Of a stretch of DNA of 64,000 bases, positions 1-11,055 are shown in pieces. Under the pieces are notes generated by a model that was not told where the DNA came from, ran no database searches, and saw only the letters and a program-made list of their open reading frames with translations. The stretch comes from Hetaerina americana. Its lineage: Eukaryota > Arthropoda > Insecta > Odonata > Calopterygidae. The stretch spans positions 89,096,552-89,160,551 of the forward strand of contig JAKTNV010000004.1 in the NCBI GenBank assembly GCA_022747635.1. Direction: 5' to 3'. Position 1 is the stretch's first letter. Each line of letters opens with the position of its first letter. The position numbers and the translations under genes were made by a program.

Positions 1-505
1 GCTAAATATTTGCTTTGATTCATTAGAATACGAAAAGAGCCAGTAGCTTCGATTCTACCAGATGCATAAGTAGAATTTTCACGGCGTTGACCAGCCAGAG
101 AATTTGTCACCTGATCACACTCTGTTGTTATTTTAGAATTATAATAGCTTGTCACCTGCACATTTTGAAATCCGCTCTCAATGAATGGTCTTTCAAGCTT
201 TTCGCTCAGCTGTCGCATAAATTTACGCTGCTGTTTCGTTTTTTAGACTAACGCTTATTATTTTCATAATAAATGATATATGAAGCCGAAGAACAAATAT
301 CGTGCTCATCGAAGCGTATTACTGACCGCAATCGCAGTGTGCGACGTTGCGTCGTATGTTTGGTAATCCCCTGGTCCATAGTATCAGCGTCAGCATAATG
401 CTGATTAGTATAATACGTTATTGTATGTGGACTCTTTCTAGCATCGTCTTGAACAGCTGTATCCACATGGCTTGTAGATAGTGGAATCACGGCCTTATTT
501 ATGAG
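1..505 (-). pseudogene. Unidentified coding fragment, frame-shifted, cut at both ends
   Basis: Read on the minus strand, one frame is open from about 505 to a stop at 248 (about 80 codons from its first Met). A second frame takes over directly and stays open for about 80 codons to the window edge. Both look protein-like, with balanced composition rich in Q, T, S and Y and no low complexity; short landmarks are ADADTMDQG, RFDEHDI, YYENNK and RPFIESGFQNV. The change of frame at about 247 suggests a one-base indel in a once continuous gene. A family 1 LINE tail begins at about 508 and cuts off the 5' part. I do not recognise the family. A large DNA transposon, an integrated viral gene or a host gene fragment are all possible. 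Confidence is for once having been coding. Confidence 0.5.
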
Positions 506-507
506 CC

Positions 508-905
508 GAGAGAAGCTAGATTGGTAAAACGTTGTTGTGGTAAATGAAGTAGCATATCTAAATAATTAGAGGAGATAGGCTGGGAATCACTAACGGAGCG
601 AAGGCTAAATTACAGATTAAATTTCTTGCAAAGGTTGATAGGATACCTCTTTAGCCATGATCTTTTATATTCATTATTAGCGACGTCGGTAGGAGAGGTC
701 ATATATGTGAAATTCGACAGATTAAGTGTTCGAAAAATGGATTTAAGATGTCATTTTTCCCACGAACGATAGGAAACCAAGATAACCTTTTACGACCGCG
801 TCGGGGGGGGGGGGGTATTTTAGTTCAAATATAGTCGGGTGTGTATCCATCCCCTTCCGTACACCCAAGCGGTGTCTTGTAGGATACTATGTCATAAAAT
901 AGTAA
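508..905 (+). mobile_element. LINE family 1 (CR1/L2-like), 3' fragment
   Basis: This is a 5'-truncated copy. It starts in the region encoding the end of the RT ORF (AAGCTAGATTGGTAAAACG) and runs through the shared 3' tail: CCACGAACGATA, then a variant of GTCTGGTGTGTATTCACCCC, then GCGGTGTCTTGTAGG. It aligns by eye with copies at 4640-5283, 6128-6612 and 29870-31440. A 13-base G tract at 803-815 interrupts the tail. Confidence 0.75.
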
Positions 906-1534
906 TATATATATATTTGCACACATGATCAAAGCATAACTTTATCGTGAAATTCAAACAGGAAAATACAGCTCTCGTGTTTCGGGTGGTGACATAACTT
1001 TTGAAATATATGAATGGCTTATTTTACCCTAAAGAACCAACAATCGCTAACTTCTTTGAAAGCAAGAATTCGGAATAAGTTAGTGTAGTGTAAAAATTAT
1101 CCATACATATATTTCTACTGCTTTCTGGGAATGAGACTCCACGCTCTTAGATGATTATTTCTCCTTGGTTTTTTCTCGATAGTTGCTTGTTTTTCCGTTG
1201 TGAGTAATGCCTTGGAAAGGATATGCATTGTCAGAATCGCAACTCAACCAAATTTTATATCCTATATGGCTGGTTTTGATCGTATATATTTCGTAAATCA
1301 TGTTCGACTTGGATAAGGATTACGCTGCTCTTTGTATAGTTAGAGCTGAACGAGGCTATGCAATACAAAAATACAAGTGGTACGCAGTTTTTATGTTCAT
1401 GCATCAAAATAAATACCATGGAATAGATTTAAGTCATTTAAATAATCAAGCAATGAAAAAGACGGCAGTCGGGTGCCTCGGTTGCGAGAAAACGTTGTTT
1501 AAGTTGGTTATGAACACAGGGGTTAATACCTCAG
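906..1534. other. AT-rich, no recognised feature
   Basis: An open frame at 1300-1539 gives 79 residues without recognised motifs. Its 3' end runs antisense into the mariner relic that follows, so I treat it as chance. Confidence 0.5.
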
Positions 1535-1700
1535 TATAGACGTTCGCCCCATCTTGGAATTTGGAGTTGACAACGGCGGTCTGGAGTTCCTCGTCGTCTT
1601 CAAATCACTGTCTACCAAGGCACTGTTTCAAGTGCAAGAAGAGGAAATAGTCGCTAGGTGTAGGGGTGAGAATGCCGATAACGATTAAAAACGCTCGTAC
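1535..1700 (-). mobile_element. Mariner-like transposase C-terminal relic
   Basis: On the minus strand, conceptual translation shows TPSDYFLFLHLKQCLG followed by a FEDDEELQTAV-like stretch. This is the usual mariner C-terminal order: third catalytic Asp in a PSDYxLF context, then the DEEL/AV segment. An in-frame stop and a later frame change show decay. No inverted ends were found, and 1700-2500 gives no convincing transposase sequence, so this is a truncated fossil. Confidence 0.5.
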
Positions 1701-2620
1701 ACTCGACCTTTTTCCCTTTTTGTTGGTCGGTAATCATTTAAGGGACCCACCGTGTACACGTACACAGTTTTTGATATCCGAACCTTTTCATTACAACGTG
1801 TAATTAGTGGTGCGTCCAGTATGAGGAAATTTATCGGCCCGTCACCGATAAGATCTCAGTTCTTGGTCTTGTTGGACGATTTCATCGGTCTGGAAATTGG
1901 GCCTGCCACTTCGCTTTTTGCAATGAATACTTGTGCAGCCATTTATAAAGTCTCAACACCATTGTTTTTCCTGCCCTTCACGCATTGCTGCATGTCCATA
2001 AACGAGCCACAACCTACGATGAATTTGGGGGGCTGATCCTTTTGCGCACAGAAATCCAATCACAGCATGCACTTCTTAACCAGCGGGAGAAACGATTTTC
2101 GCGGGCAAATTTATCTACATTCACCGACTAGTAAACGATTACTGAATCAAAAAAATAACTTCAGTAACTTTGGAAACAATCAATGGATGGCTCTGCATGC
2201 GTACACATTTGTTCTACAATATTCCGTCAATATTTTTGCATAGGAAAACTATAAACAATCGTGGCTGAGTCGTGGCAGTCCATAACTCTCGAACGGGGCC
2301 AAAAACGACTGAGGGCCTGGAGCCACCAGCCACCAACCTTGCTCCCTCCGATTGATCGATTGAAGAGTCCCGAGAAGGTAATTATGACGGCCGGAGGGTT
2401 GAGTACATTCGTTTTAAGACTTACGTACTGAGATTTTAATCCATATGAGACTAGAAAATTAGGTCTCAAAACGTCCGCGCCAAAATCTTCATCCCTGTAA
2501 AGCATTTTTAAATAGTCGGCGAAAATAATTGAAGGATTGCCTGAGAAACTTGTCGGGAGTGGGTAACATTCGTAGATTTACAACTGTGGCAAGCGTGGTT
2601 TTATCACCAGCTCAAAAATT
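1701..2620. other. No recognised feature
   Basis: Mixed-composition sequence. Frames at 1752-2036 (plus) and 2227-2505 (minus) lack recognisable domains. Confidence 0.5.
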
Positions 2621-2624
2621 GAGT

Positions 2625-3430
2625 GATCGGGAAGAGGCGTGCCAAAACAATTAGCAGTTTTCCCGCGGTAATGTACGTAGTATATCGGAGGAGAGGTCGA
2701 CGACCTCCCACGTCATTCTTGTTCCGTCGGATTTATTTCATTGCGTCTTTTTACGAGGTGTCGAGACGACCCCACTGGGGGCGTCTGCCGTGCATTTTCC
2801 CCGTTAGTTTGGCAAAATACTTCATGTGTTGTTTTAATTGGTGCCCTTAGATGTGATCATTTCGTCGGAAGAGATGAGCGCGTGGCTTCGCTCACGCCGG
2901 GCCGGGTGACTCCGCCTTTTGTCGACGCGAAATCCCCCGAACAAGCCGCGGGTTGGCGACCCCTCGAAAGGACAAATGCATCCTTTGACCTTTTCGCCAT
3001 AATCGTAGGCGTTCCGTCACGTCCCTCCGCTCGCTCCCGGAGAGATGCCCTCTCGTCATTCTTTGATTTGTTCCATCCCCGCCCACCCCTTGCTTAGTCA
3101 TTTCATGCTCGGGGGAATATTTTGAAAAAGTGCCTTGGTATCGTGGAGGCAAGGGAGGAGGGATCGATGGCTTATTCCCTCCCACGCTTCGGGGATTATT
3201 TTCGTGCGCGTGTCGCCTTTCTTTTGTCGGACTCAGGAAATTCCGTCTCTCTCTTTCCCCGCCTGCCAGTCGAGTCGAGCGAGACGAAGAGCAATGCGTG
3301 CCGGGGGTGGCATTTGTCCTTTCATCCCCTTTTATGGGGTCGCTCTCTTCTCCTCTACCCCGCCTACCATTCGGGGAGAAGAATGCCGTGACCATTATTC
3401 CCATCTTATATTTCATTATCCGCCGGGTAT
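2625..3430. other. GC/CpG-rich block without coding evidence
   Basis: About 800 bases of markedly higher GC and CpG content than the flanks. Many overlapping frames are open on both strands (for example 2892-3416 minus and 3130-3525 plus). That is expected when stop codons are rare in GC-rich DNA, and none shows a recognised motif. It could be a CpG island or promoter-proximal sequence, but I see no clear exon. Confidence 0.5.
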
Positions 3431-4639
3431 GTCAGCCTTCCGGATCCGATTCCTTTTTTTCGTCTCCTGTGCATTTCCTTAAGAATTGTACATATGTGCC
3501 TTATTTACCCTTTTTTCTGCCTTGAGAGCTCTTCTATGTCCTTCGCGCCAATCACTCTTCCGATACTGTGAATTACTATCTGATTTTACGCGTTTCTTAA
3601 CTTTATGCCATTAACTTTTGTTTCCTCATTTATTCATTGCTTGGTCGTTTTGAAATATTGTCCAACAAACACTCAATGATATAATATTCATGTCGTAATG
3701 GAAATGTATGTACGAATGCAATTCATTTCCATTTAATTATTTTATCTCGACTCTAGCCACTATCGTTGAGGACGAGAAAAGTTTGAATAAAAGAATGTTA
3801 TTTGTAATTTTCTAAACCTTTCCACATAAGCCAGTCATGGCACTCGAGTGTGTGGATCGTTGTGTTTGACATGCTTTTCTGCCGTGGTTGGCCCTTGGGG
3901 TGGGGGTTACTTCGAGACTCTCGAGTTGATCTGTGGTATCAGGGAGGGATTTATGAGGCCCCCGTACTATAACCGCGAATAACACTCCCTTAGGGGGACG
4001 AGGGAAGGAGACAGGGATTCGCAACCCGCGTGTCACTCGCATTTCACCATCACAACAACCATGGCCTACAACTCCAATGTTTTTGATTGAAATATCTTGA
4101 TGTCAGGTGACTTCATATCTAAGAGTGCTTTATCAAATATGGGTTTATAGTTACTGACAGCGAAGTAAAGTTAAAGACAGGGGTCCGAAACCCCCATATC
4201 ATTCGTTTACTTTACGGCACCTTGGGTGTGATGCCAAGGTGTCAAATTGAATCTAGCCTGTCCGAAATTATACTTTTAGTGACGTACACGTGTATCTATA
4301 TTTTAATATATCTGGTTCGACTGGGGAGTGGGGCGGTCTTAGGAATAGAGAAAGAATTACGCTAAGAAGACGCCATTAAAAAGAGCAATAAAATAGAAGA
4401 AAAGTAGGCTGTCTTATTTTATATTACGTTGCTAGCTGGTCTGATTGATTCTCGTAGCGATTGTTTCATTCTTGGTATACTTATATTTCTTCCGATGACC
4501 GAATTCAATAATCTGAGGATATGTCTCTTTTCTATATTCTTACCATCACTCCATTGTCGTAGCATTCGTGCCGGTTATTACTTCTATTTCCATAGTTCGG
4601 AGCGGACCGCTTCCGTTCGAGCGTGATGTGTGGCGGACT
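3431..4639. other. No recognised feature; one short hairpin
   Basis: AT-rich sequence. An 8-bp hairpin, CACCTTGG at 4218-4225 against CCAAGGTG at 4234-4241, is the only structure seen. No coding motifs. Confidence 0.5.
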
Positions 4640-5283
4640 GGGGAGAGGATTCATCTACTCGTACATGCTATGCAACGCTGGTGCGACACTTGGCAATTAG
4701 AATGAAGCTTAAACAAGTGTGTATTCATAAATTTTTGGAAAAAGAGCAATTCCCTTCCGAACGCCTACTGCAGTGGTAACACTGAATAGAAATGTGTAGA
4801 CTCAATTAAATACCTAGGAGTTACCCTCACCCACGATATTTCCTGGGCGAAACACATTCGGGTAATACAGGTATATGGAATAGGTAACAATAAATAAAGA
4901 TTCATTGGAAGAGTTTTGGGGAAATGTGATGAAAAGGTTAAAGAGAAATGCTATGTTTCACGACTTCATTTTTACTTCACTTTCATCTTTCCACGAACGA
5001 TAAGAGATCATAATAGCATTCGTTGTACGGTAGGGTCATGTTCGGGTAACAATTAGTCTGGTGAAAGACTCTCCATTCTCGGGATGTCACCGCGTAGGTT
5101 GTTTTTCTGGCAACAGTTTCGCCCGTGTTTCAACGAGCGTCTTCAGGTCGAAGGTCATCTTCGACCTGAAGACGCTCTTTCATCTGAACACCGCGAAAAT
5201 CTGCGATCCCAATTAGTCTGGTGTGTATTCAATCCCTGCCACACACTCAAGCGGTGGCTTGCGGGGCACATAAATAAATAAAG
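4640..5283 (+). mobile_element. LINE family 1, 3' fragment with a secondary insertion
   Basis: The fragment parallels the long copy at 29870-31440 from about 30700 onward. It includes a degenerate C-terminal RT peptide (IKYLGVTLTHDISWAKHIR, then GKCDEKVKEKCY), followed by the tail CCACGAACGATAAGAGATC and GTGTGTATTCAATCCCTGCC. It ends in TAAATAAATAAA-like sequence. The tail is split by a separate foldback insertion (see 5050-5223). Frameshifts and stops make it non-functional. Confidence 0.75.
5050..5223. mobile_element. Foldback insertion with 14-bp target duplication in a LINE tail
   Basis: CAATTAGTCTGGTG occurs at 5050-5063 and again at 5210-5223. Removing one copy and the 146 bases between them restores the family 1 tail, so this is an insertion with target-site duplication. 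The insert contains a perfect 19-bp inverted repeat (5135-5153 against 5159-5177, 5-base loop GTCAT). On the minus strand, CTGAAGAC is followed by a 6-bp stem (one G-U pair) and then GAAAC. On the plus strand a poorer version of the same motif runs outward from the right arm (CTGAAGAC ... GCGAAAA). This resembles the terminal motifs of Penelope-like elements, which is inference. Confidence 0.7.
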
Positions 5284-5824
5284 TACATCTACAAAAAACT
5301 CCGCAAGACATCGCAGGGGTGTGTTAGATCACCACCCATAAAATAGAATAAAACCATATGCAAAACCAACATCTGCATGCAAACCTACCCCCACGGAGGC
5401 TTATATTCAGACATTCATGCAAATTTTGTTTTATTCATGCAAAAACGTTTAACTTACACGCATGCAAATACATATATTATCAACTAAAATTAGAGTTACG
5501 GTAGAGTACGGGAAACGGGCGAAGAGCAAAACCTTCATACGTTCTTGCTTTAAGACTACACGACTAAAATCCTAGCATGCGGAAGCGAGCAAATTCAGGC
5601 GAATTTTGCGTTATAAGGAGAGGAATAGAACGCGTATTCTCTGAATCGACATGACATAGAATGGAAGAAGCTCGTCGGATGTCAGGTGGAGTTAGAATCA
5701 TGTCAGGTGCCCCTGACGTCATGAGCCAACCACTATCCGCGAAGAAGATAAATTTACAAAGAGGGAAGCAGTGCGCGAAGATACTTGCGTGTCCCAAGCT
5801 CTTTGTTTTGTAGGCGTGGAAAAG
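5284..5824. other. Unassigned; cluster of octamer-like motifs
   Basis: CATGCAAA occurs four times within 93 bases, at 5376, 5416, 5436 and 5461. Two of these extend to ATGCAAAT, the POU/Oct octamer. A full palindromic CRE (TGACGTCA) lies at 5714-5721. No coding motif was recognised. Confidence 0.4.
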
Positions 5825-6125
5825 ACAAACGTAGAATGGAAACCTTTGAATTCTGCTGCTGGAGGCCAACTAGTTGATCAAATGGACCGACAGAATTAGT
5901 GGTACACAGAAGAGTAGAGGGCAAGGGGCAATATGGCGTTCTATGAGAATTAGAATAAACCGGTGGATTGGACCCATAAAAATGAGTTGTTACGATGGAT
6001 ATTTCGAGGAAACGATAGAAGGGACAGCCCCGCGAAGAGGGATGGGAAGAGTGGGCATGCGGGGGTTGGTGCACTGGCCCAGCATCCGGCCGGGGGCTAC
6101 ATTGAACTACGTAGAAATGTTATCT
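5825..6125 (+). mobile_element. LINE family 2, C-terminal fragment
   Basis: Conceptual translation shows METFEFCCWR, then WTDRI, then RINRWIGPIKM and EGTAPRRGMGR. This is the order seen after the RT domain in many arthropod endonuclease-reverse-transcriptase LINEs (RRLEAFE, WxDR, RWIGH, EGxxxRGRPR). The frame is broken at about 5875. A family 1 LINE fragment follows almost directly, so two unrelated LINE pieces abut. Confidence 0.6.
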
Positions 6126-6127
6126 TC

Positions 6128-6612
6128 TGCTGGTTTGGCCTCATTTGGAATATGATACCAGTATATATATGGGATCCTCACGAATTAAAATTGATTGCCG
6201 AATAGGATCACGTGCAGCTTAGTGGAGCTAAATTTGTAAAACGGTTTTATGATAAACTGAATAACGTATCCAAAATTTTAGATGATCTAGGCTGGGAGCC
6301 ACTCACGGAGCGAAGGTTAAATTACAGATTAAATCTCTTGCATACTTGGAAGGATGTCTCTTTAGCAGTGATGTTGAAAATATGTTATTACCCCATTATA
6401 ATACGGTAGGAGAGGTCATGGCAATAAAATTAGAGAGATGAGGTGTAGAGCAGATAAATTTAAGATGTTATTTTTTCCACGAACGATAAGGGATCAGAAT
6501 AACATTGCCCAACCGCGGTAGGGGTAAGAGTATTTCGGGTCAAAATTAGTCTGGTGTGTATTCACCCCCTGCCACACACCCTAGTGGTGGCTTGCGGGAC
6601 ACTTAAAAAATA
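6128..6612 (+). mobile_element. LINE family 1, 3' fragment
   Basis: This contains one of the best-preserved C-terminal segments of the family. A frame at 6212-6409 reads SGAKFVKRFYDKLNNVSKIL followed by DDLGWEPLTERRLNYRLNLL, the end of the LINE RT ORF. The tail with CCACGAACGATAAGGGATC and GTCTGGTGTGTATTCACCCC follows and ends at GGTGGCTTGCGGGACAC. It is 5'-truncated and has in-frame stops upstream. Confidence 0.8.
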
Positions 6613-6960
6613 CAAAATGACTTATGACGAAGGACGACGCATAGTGCCGCTCGAGACGTTGCGTGGGGAGGAAGGCCCGTCCTTCGCTGGCCCGTCGCGT
6701 CGCCTCGGTCAGCGTACTCCCGGTGCGGTCGACGCGGGCTCATTCGTGCCCTTCTTCCAGAGGAGACGGGGCCCATCTAGCCGAAGCATAATCGCCTTAT
6801 TCACGCCCCTATTTTGTTTCCGTTGGGTGGTGGCCGCGGGTGTCAGTGGATGTGCCTGTTCAGAGCGGTTCGAGGCACGTGGAGATCTCCGATAGCCGGG
6901 TCACGGCGGTTAGACAAGGAGTAGGAAACGAAAGAATCCTACCGGTGAAAGCTACCGAAT
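6613..6960. other. GC/CpG-rich block
   Basis: A CpG-dense stretch directly after the LINE tail. One frame (6554-6895 plus) is open through it but begins inside the LINE tail and has no recognised motif. Confidence 0.45.
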
Positions 6961-7184
6961 CCTACCGATGCTTGAAAGTTTGGACTTGAACGCACCGCGT
7001 GCTAACCCAGAAATAGCGTGGATTGGAATCAGTGGCTGGCGCAAATACTAATTAATAATCGGTGAAAGTGCCATCATGGGGACGACCTATTTCAGATTAA
7101 TCTGTTCTCCACACCACTTGATCATCGTTTTGTGGCTTCTATGAATTTCATTATTTAATCTTTAAAACATTCATGTTTTTACCA

Positions 7185-7245
7185 TTATTGCTTTAGTGGT
7201 ACGACGCAAAACTTTCGGTGGCTTGCAGAGTACATGAATAAATAA
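7185..7245 (+). mobile_element. LINE family 1, minimal 3' tail
   Basis: Only the last part of the family tail is present: GGTGGCTTGCAGAGTACATG followed by AATAAATAAATAAA. It is an extreme 5' truncation. Just beyond, at 7267-7279, GAAATGTCCATCT closely matches 16811-16823. Confidence 0.5.
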
Positions 7246-8229
7246 ATAAAAACAGGTCGCATTGCTGAAATGTCCATCTGAAACGGCTCCAGGTCTACCG
7301 TAATAAATTAAGGAAAGTTTAATTTTGGTTTGACAATGAAATATTTACTTTATATTCATATTCAATTTATAAAATATGTCACACACTAAGTATTTTTCTT
7401 TAGCCCGTTTAGAAATGTATATATCTGCCAAGGGATTTGGAGCTTATTCAGCCTGTTGTCGTATTCTTGTGGTATAAATTCGTGCACGATTCTCTGTTTG
7501 TTGAGCTGGTGCCTTTATTGTATTATCGATAGCTATATTGGACTTCGCCTTCTCTTGGTTTTTATTCCTCAATTCGTCTCAAGATTGATTTAATTTAATA
7601 GTTTTCAAGGAGCCGTAATGCACATTCTGTGTTCACTTGTTTTTTCTATCGTGGTTCCTCTTATTTCGTCCTCTCTTGCTTGTTTATGTGTATGCACATG
7701 CAAAACACGCAACCTTGGCAACTCTGATGCACGTAACGGATTGTATTACATTTCACCAATAAGACGACATTAGAAATAAACCCGGATCTCCTTTGAGAGG
7801 TGAAATTCGACGAGCGTTGCCCAATTGATCATTAGCCAATTGGCGATGTGTAGACTACGTCGGGAGAAGTCTGTTGGCTTTTTTTGAACTAGGGGTACCA
7901 GTGGTGAGTGAGGCGATTCCTTAGCTCGCCTCCGCGTTTAAATCTAATTCTTCTATCATTGGCTTTGGTTTTTCTCTATTGATTTAAAAAAAATCCCCCT
8001 TTAACATGTACGCGTGTCATTGTTTTAATTTTGACAGTGTGGAGAATCCGTTGATGCATAAAATTCTTTTGTTAATTGTCTAACGTGGGCTAATTAGATA
8101 TTTTAGACGAGACCATAACTATTGCGTTTTGTAGAAGAAGGATTTCTTAAATTGTCGTAGTAGCGGCCAACGCTGATATTCCAGAGGGTATCTTTTTACA
8201 CTCGTGTCTCGTTACTGCTTGCTATAGCA
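7246..8229. other. AT-rich, no recognised gene
   Basis: No motif-bearing frame, inverted ends or tRNA-like sequence were seen. Confidence 0.5.
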
Positions 8230-8995
8230 ATTTCCGGATTAATTCATCTCGAATTTGCATTGGCTGTAGGACAGCGTCTTCGGAATTGTAATATATCTTC
8301 CATGAGCATAGGCGTGAGCCAATTCATTGCCCTTGTCCGAAAGCTTTGTTGAAGTCTGTGCCCTGGTCCAGCAGCGCCAATCGCCAGGCGAAGGCGTGTG
8401 TCCTCCTCTGGCTACCTTTTCACGTGAACTTTTTCGAGTCATATTTTGCGATAGAGAATTGGGGTTCAATGCCCAGCAAATCTCCGTTGTGCTCCGTTCG
8501 CGGCTGCCGGATTCTCTTCGGGGCGGGGGAGACAGTATCACACGGAGCAGCAAGGGCGCTGTGATGTACGTTAGGCGGCGGAAGTCGTATCATTTTCTCT
8601 CGACAGTTTTGATTCTCTCGAGTTCCATCTTGACTTCCCCGGAAACGCATGATCCTGTCTCTTTCCGTCTTGGATCACGTTGCCCTATCCCGCCCCATCT
8701 TCCGTTTCCCGTCCTTAAGCGCTTATTAACGCGGAGAGAAATGGGAGAGTTCGTCGCTGAGTTTCCTCGAGAACTGGGGAACTTCTAGCGAGGCATTTTC
8801 CTCTCGTCGGGGCTGGAAAGTACGCTTTAAGGATTTCTAGACTCGACGGCTTTTGGAGGGTGGGAGGGGAAGGGAGAGTAAGTGGTGTGGGGAATAAACC
8901 CGACTGTTTGCCGGGGGTGGATTTCTGCGGCACTTACCCCACGGAGTGCCTTCCGTCCCCGGCATTCCAGGAGTTTTTCTTTGTCTTCATTGGGT
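8230..8995. other. GC/CpG-rich block without coding evidence
   Basis: Overlapping open frames on both strands (8327-8788 plus, 8239-8553 minus) have arginine-, serine- and proline-heavy composition and no domain signature. This is the usual pattern of chance frames in GC-rich DNA. It may be a CpG island. Confidence 0.45.
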
Positions 8996-9949
8996 AAATA
9001 TTAGCACAGGCGACGAATCATTTTGGGAATATCTCTTCGAATAAATTCCCTTGCGCCTTCCTTCCGTCTTTTGCAATATCCGCTTGCTTGTCATCCTGCT
9101 CCTAAAGATCTCTTGCGACGCTGTCAAATTACTATTTATGTTTGCTCAGATTTTCAATGGAATACTTTTAAAAAACGGTGGTTGAAAGCGTTTAAATTTT
9201 ACGAGCAAACTGTTACAATCCCGAGCGTAGGAGCCTGCACTTACCTTACCTATCGTGTATGAACCAGAATTCCTAATTACGATTACCGTTCATTGAGAGC
9301 CGACGGAATATGATTCGCGAGATATTAAATGGGCACTCGCTTCAAAATGGGATTTTGCGATTTAAAATATAATCTGATGGAGCGTCCATTTCCCGCAATA
9401 CATTTGTATGTGGGGTTCTGTTGGCAGCAGCGTCGTGTACACGCTCATCGCTTGGCGGGATGACATCCCGTTGACTGCTGCGAAGGTATGGAACAGCTGA
9501 TTTAGTTAAGTTGTCGCTGCCATAGTAACACGGCCGTACCACTTTCCTTTTGCGCTACAGAAAAGCTATGCTGTAATATTTGTGGCTGGAATGTGTTCCA
9601 AACCCATGGATGACTCTCAATTCTGTCACAGAGCAGTGTTTGACGTCAATGAAGTGTCGACGGTAGGATTAACTGCGATTGAAGCATGGCCGCGTCATTG
9701 TGGCGCATGAGGAAGGAGTCGGAGGGTCCATCCACGGCCTCATGTGACGATAATACCCGTGTTGAGTTCTTCTGTGATATGCATCCGTTAGACTTGTGAG
9801 TGTTGATAACTTGGCAAATTAGTTTTGGTTCTGCCTGTGTCAAAACAGCTCAAAATTATATTGCGGAGAGTTATTGACTTCTCTTCGATTTTGGTCATGA
9901 TTGACAAATACCTAATGCGAGATAATATTAATTGGCAGTAATTAGATTT
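8996..9949. other. No recognised feature
   Basis: Mixed composition. A palindromic CRE (TGACGTCA) lies at 9641-9648. No coding signature. Confidence 0.45.
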
Positions 9950-10370
9950 AGTATTTATGGGTTGAAACTGCGAGTGATACTTTATGAGCTATCGATGTGT
10001 TGGAGGCTTCTGAAATGTCAGTGTAGAGGAGGATGGAAAAGATGAAATGGACAGAATGGTAAACAGACGAGGAGGTGCTGGTACGGTGGGGGAGGAGAGG
10101 GGCTTGTTGGGAAAAATGGAAAAGAGGCAGCAAAGATGGATTCAGAGATTTTTTATTGGTTTGAAGACTCTGATAGAGGGGAGAATGTTGGGTAAACGAG
10201 AAAAGGGCATGAATAGGATAGGGATGTTGGGCGGGATGAAGGGAGTGTATGTACGGAGATGAAGAGGGGCTTGTTGTAGGCTTGGATGTTGGGTTGTGTG
10301 TTGCTAGGAAAGACAAGGGAACGTTTGATATACAGTCTGTGTCCATGCTAAACCTAAACAGTAGACTTAA
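9950..10370 (+). mobile_element. LINE family 2, 3' fragment
   Basis: The purine-rich sequence matches the 3' half of the copies at 22500 and 54890. It contains GTTGGAGGCTTCTGAAATG (the LEAFE region), AGGAGGATGGAAAAG, GGATTCAGAG, GAGAGGGGAGAATGTTGGG and GGATAGGGATGTTGGGCGGG. It ends near CTAAACCTAAACAGTAGAC, a variant of the family terminus. Multiple frame breaks make it a fossil. Confidence 0.7.
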
Positions 10371-10984
10371 TTGATGGTTTCCGTCGTAAGTTTATGGAAT
10401 CGATTCATATTGGAAATGAAACAATAGTAACTTTGTGATTCCACAGAAAATTTATTACTTTACTATTAACGGTAGACTACCGAATAGTAATAATTGATGG
10501 GTGCATCTGTTTGCTATCTCTCATATAAAATAACTTATCAACCGAAGTTACGGTTTACCGATTTACTATCAGTCTTGAGACAGACAGTTATTTATTTTCT
10601 GTCAATTTCGGAGAACTTTAACGGCCGTTGTTTAAACGTATTTTTTCAATTGCATCATAACAAGGGGAGCCACTGCCGCCATTTATTGACAAAAATGAGG
10701 TGAATGCGGTTCGTAAAAGGAGACTTCATTGTAGTAATATATACGTATAATTTCATTCTTTTAAGGGTTGAGTATGTTGAGCGTGCAGAAAAAGCTGTCT
10801 TTGAGGACTCAGGAGGCGCACTAATTTAATCGCCGCATGAGCGAAATAGCTTCGCAGATGGTGTTAATGAGAAGACTGTTTAAATTAACCCATCGTTCTC
10901 CATATAAATCGGGATAACTTGAGGTAAACCTACTTACATGAGCATTTTGATTCTAGAAATCCAGTTCCACCCCCTAGATCTAGT
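10371..10984. other. No recognised feature
   Basis: AT-rich; the 69-codon frame at 10494-10703 has no recognisable motif. Confidence 0.5.
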
Positions 10985-11055
10985 ATCTTTAGATTAGTCT
11001 GGTGTTTATTCACCCCCTGCCACACACCCTAGCGGTTGCTTGCAGAGTACTGAAT
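10985..11055 (+). mobile_element. LINE family 1, minimal 3' tail
   Basis: The sequence ATTAGTCTGGTGTTTATTCA, the CCACACACCCTAGCGG segment and CTTGCAGAGTACTG match the terminal ~65 bases of the family. Nothing of the RT ORF remains. Confidence 0.7.

Noticed and set aside
2892..3525. 174-codon minus and 131-codon plus frames
   Set aside because: Antisense-overlapping frames in a GC-rich block, with no motif, signal peptide or repeat.
4218..4241. 8-bp hairpin as a regulatory element
   Set aside because: Short hairpins of this size are expected by chance in 64 kb, and no context supports a function.
5064..5209. Active hammerhead ribozyme in the foldback insert
   Set aside because: CTGAAGA and GAAAC flank a good stem II, but one extra base separates CTGAAGA from the stem and no convincing stem I or short stem III could be drawn.
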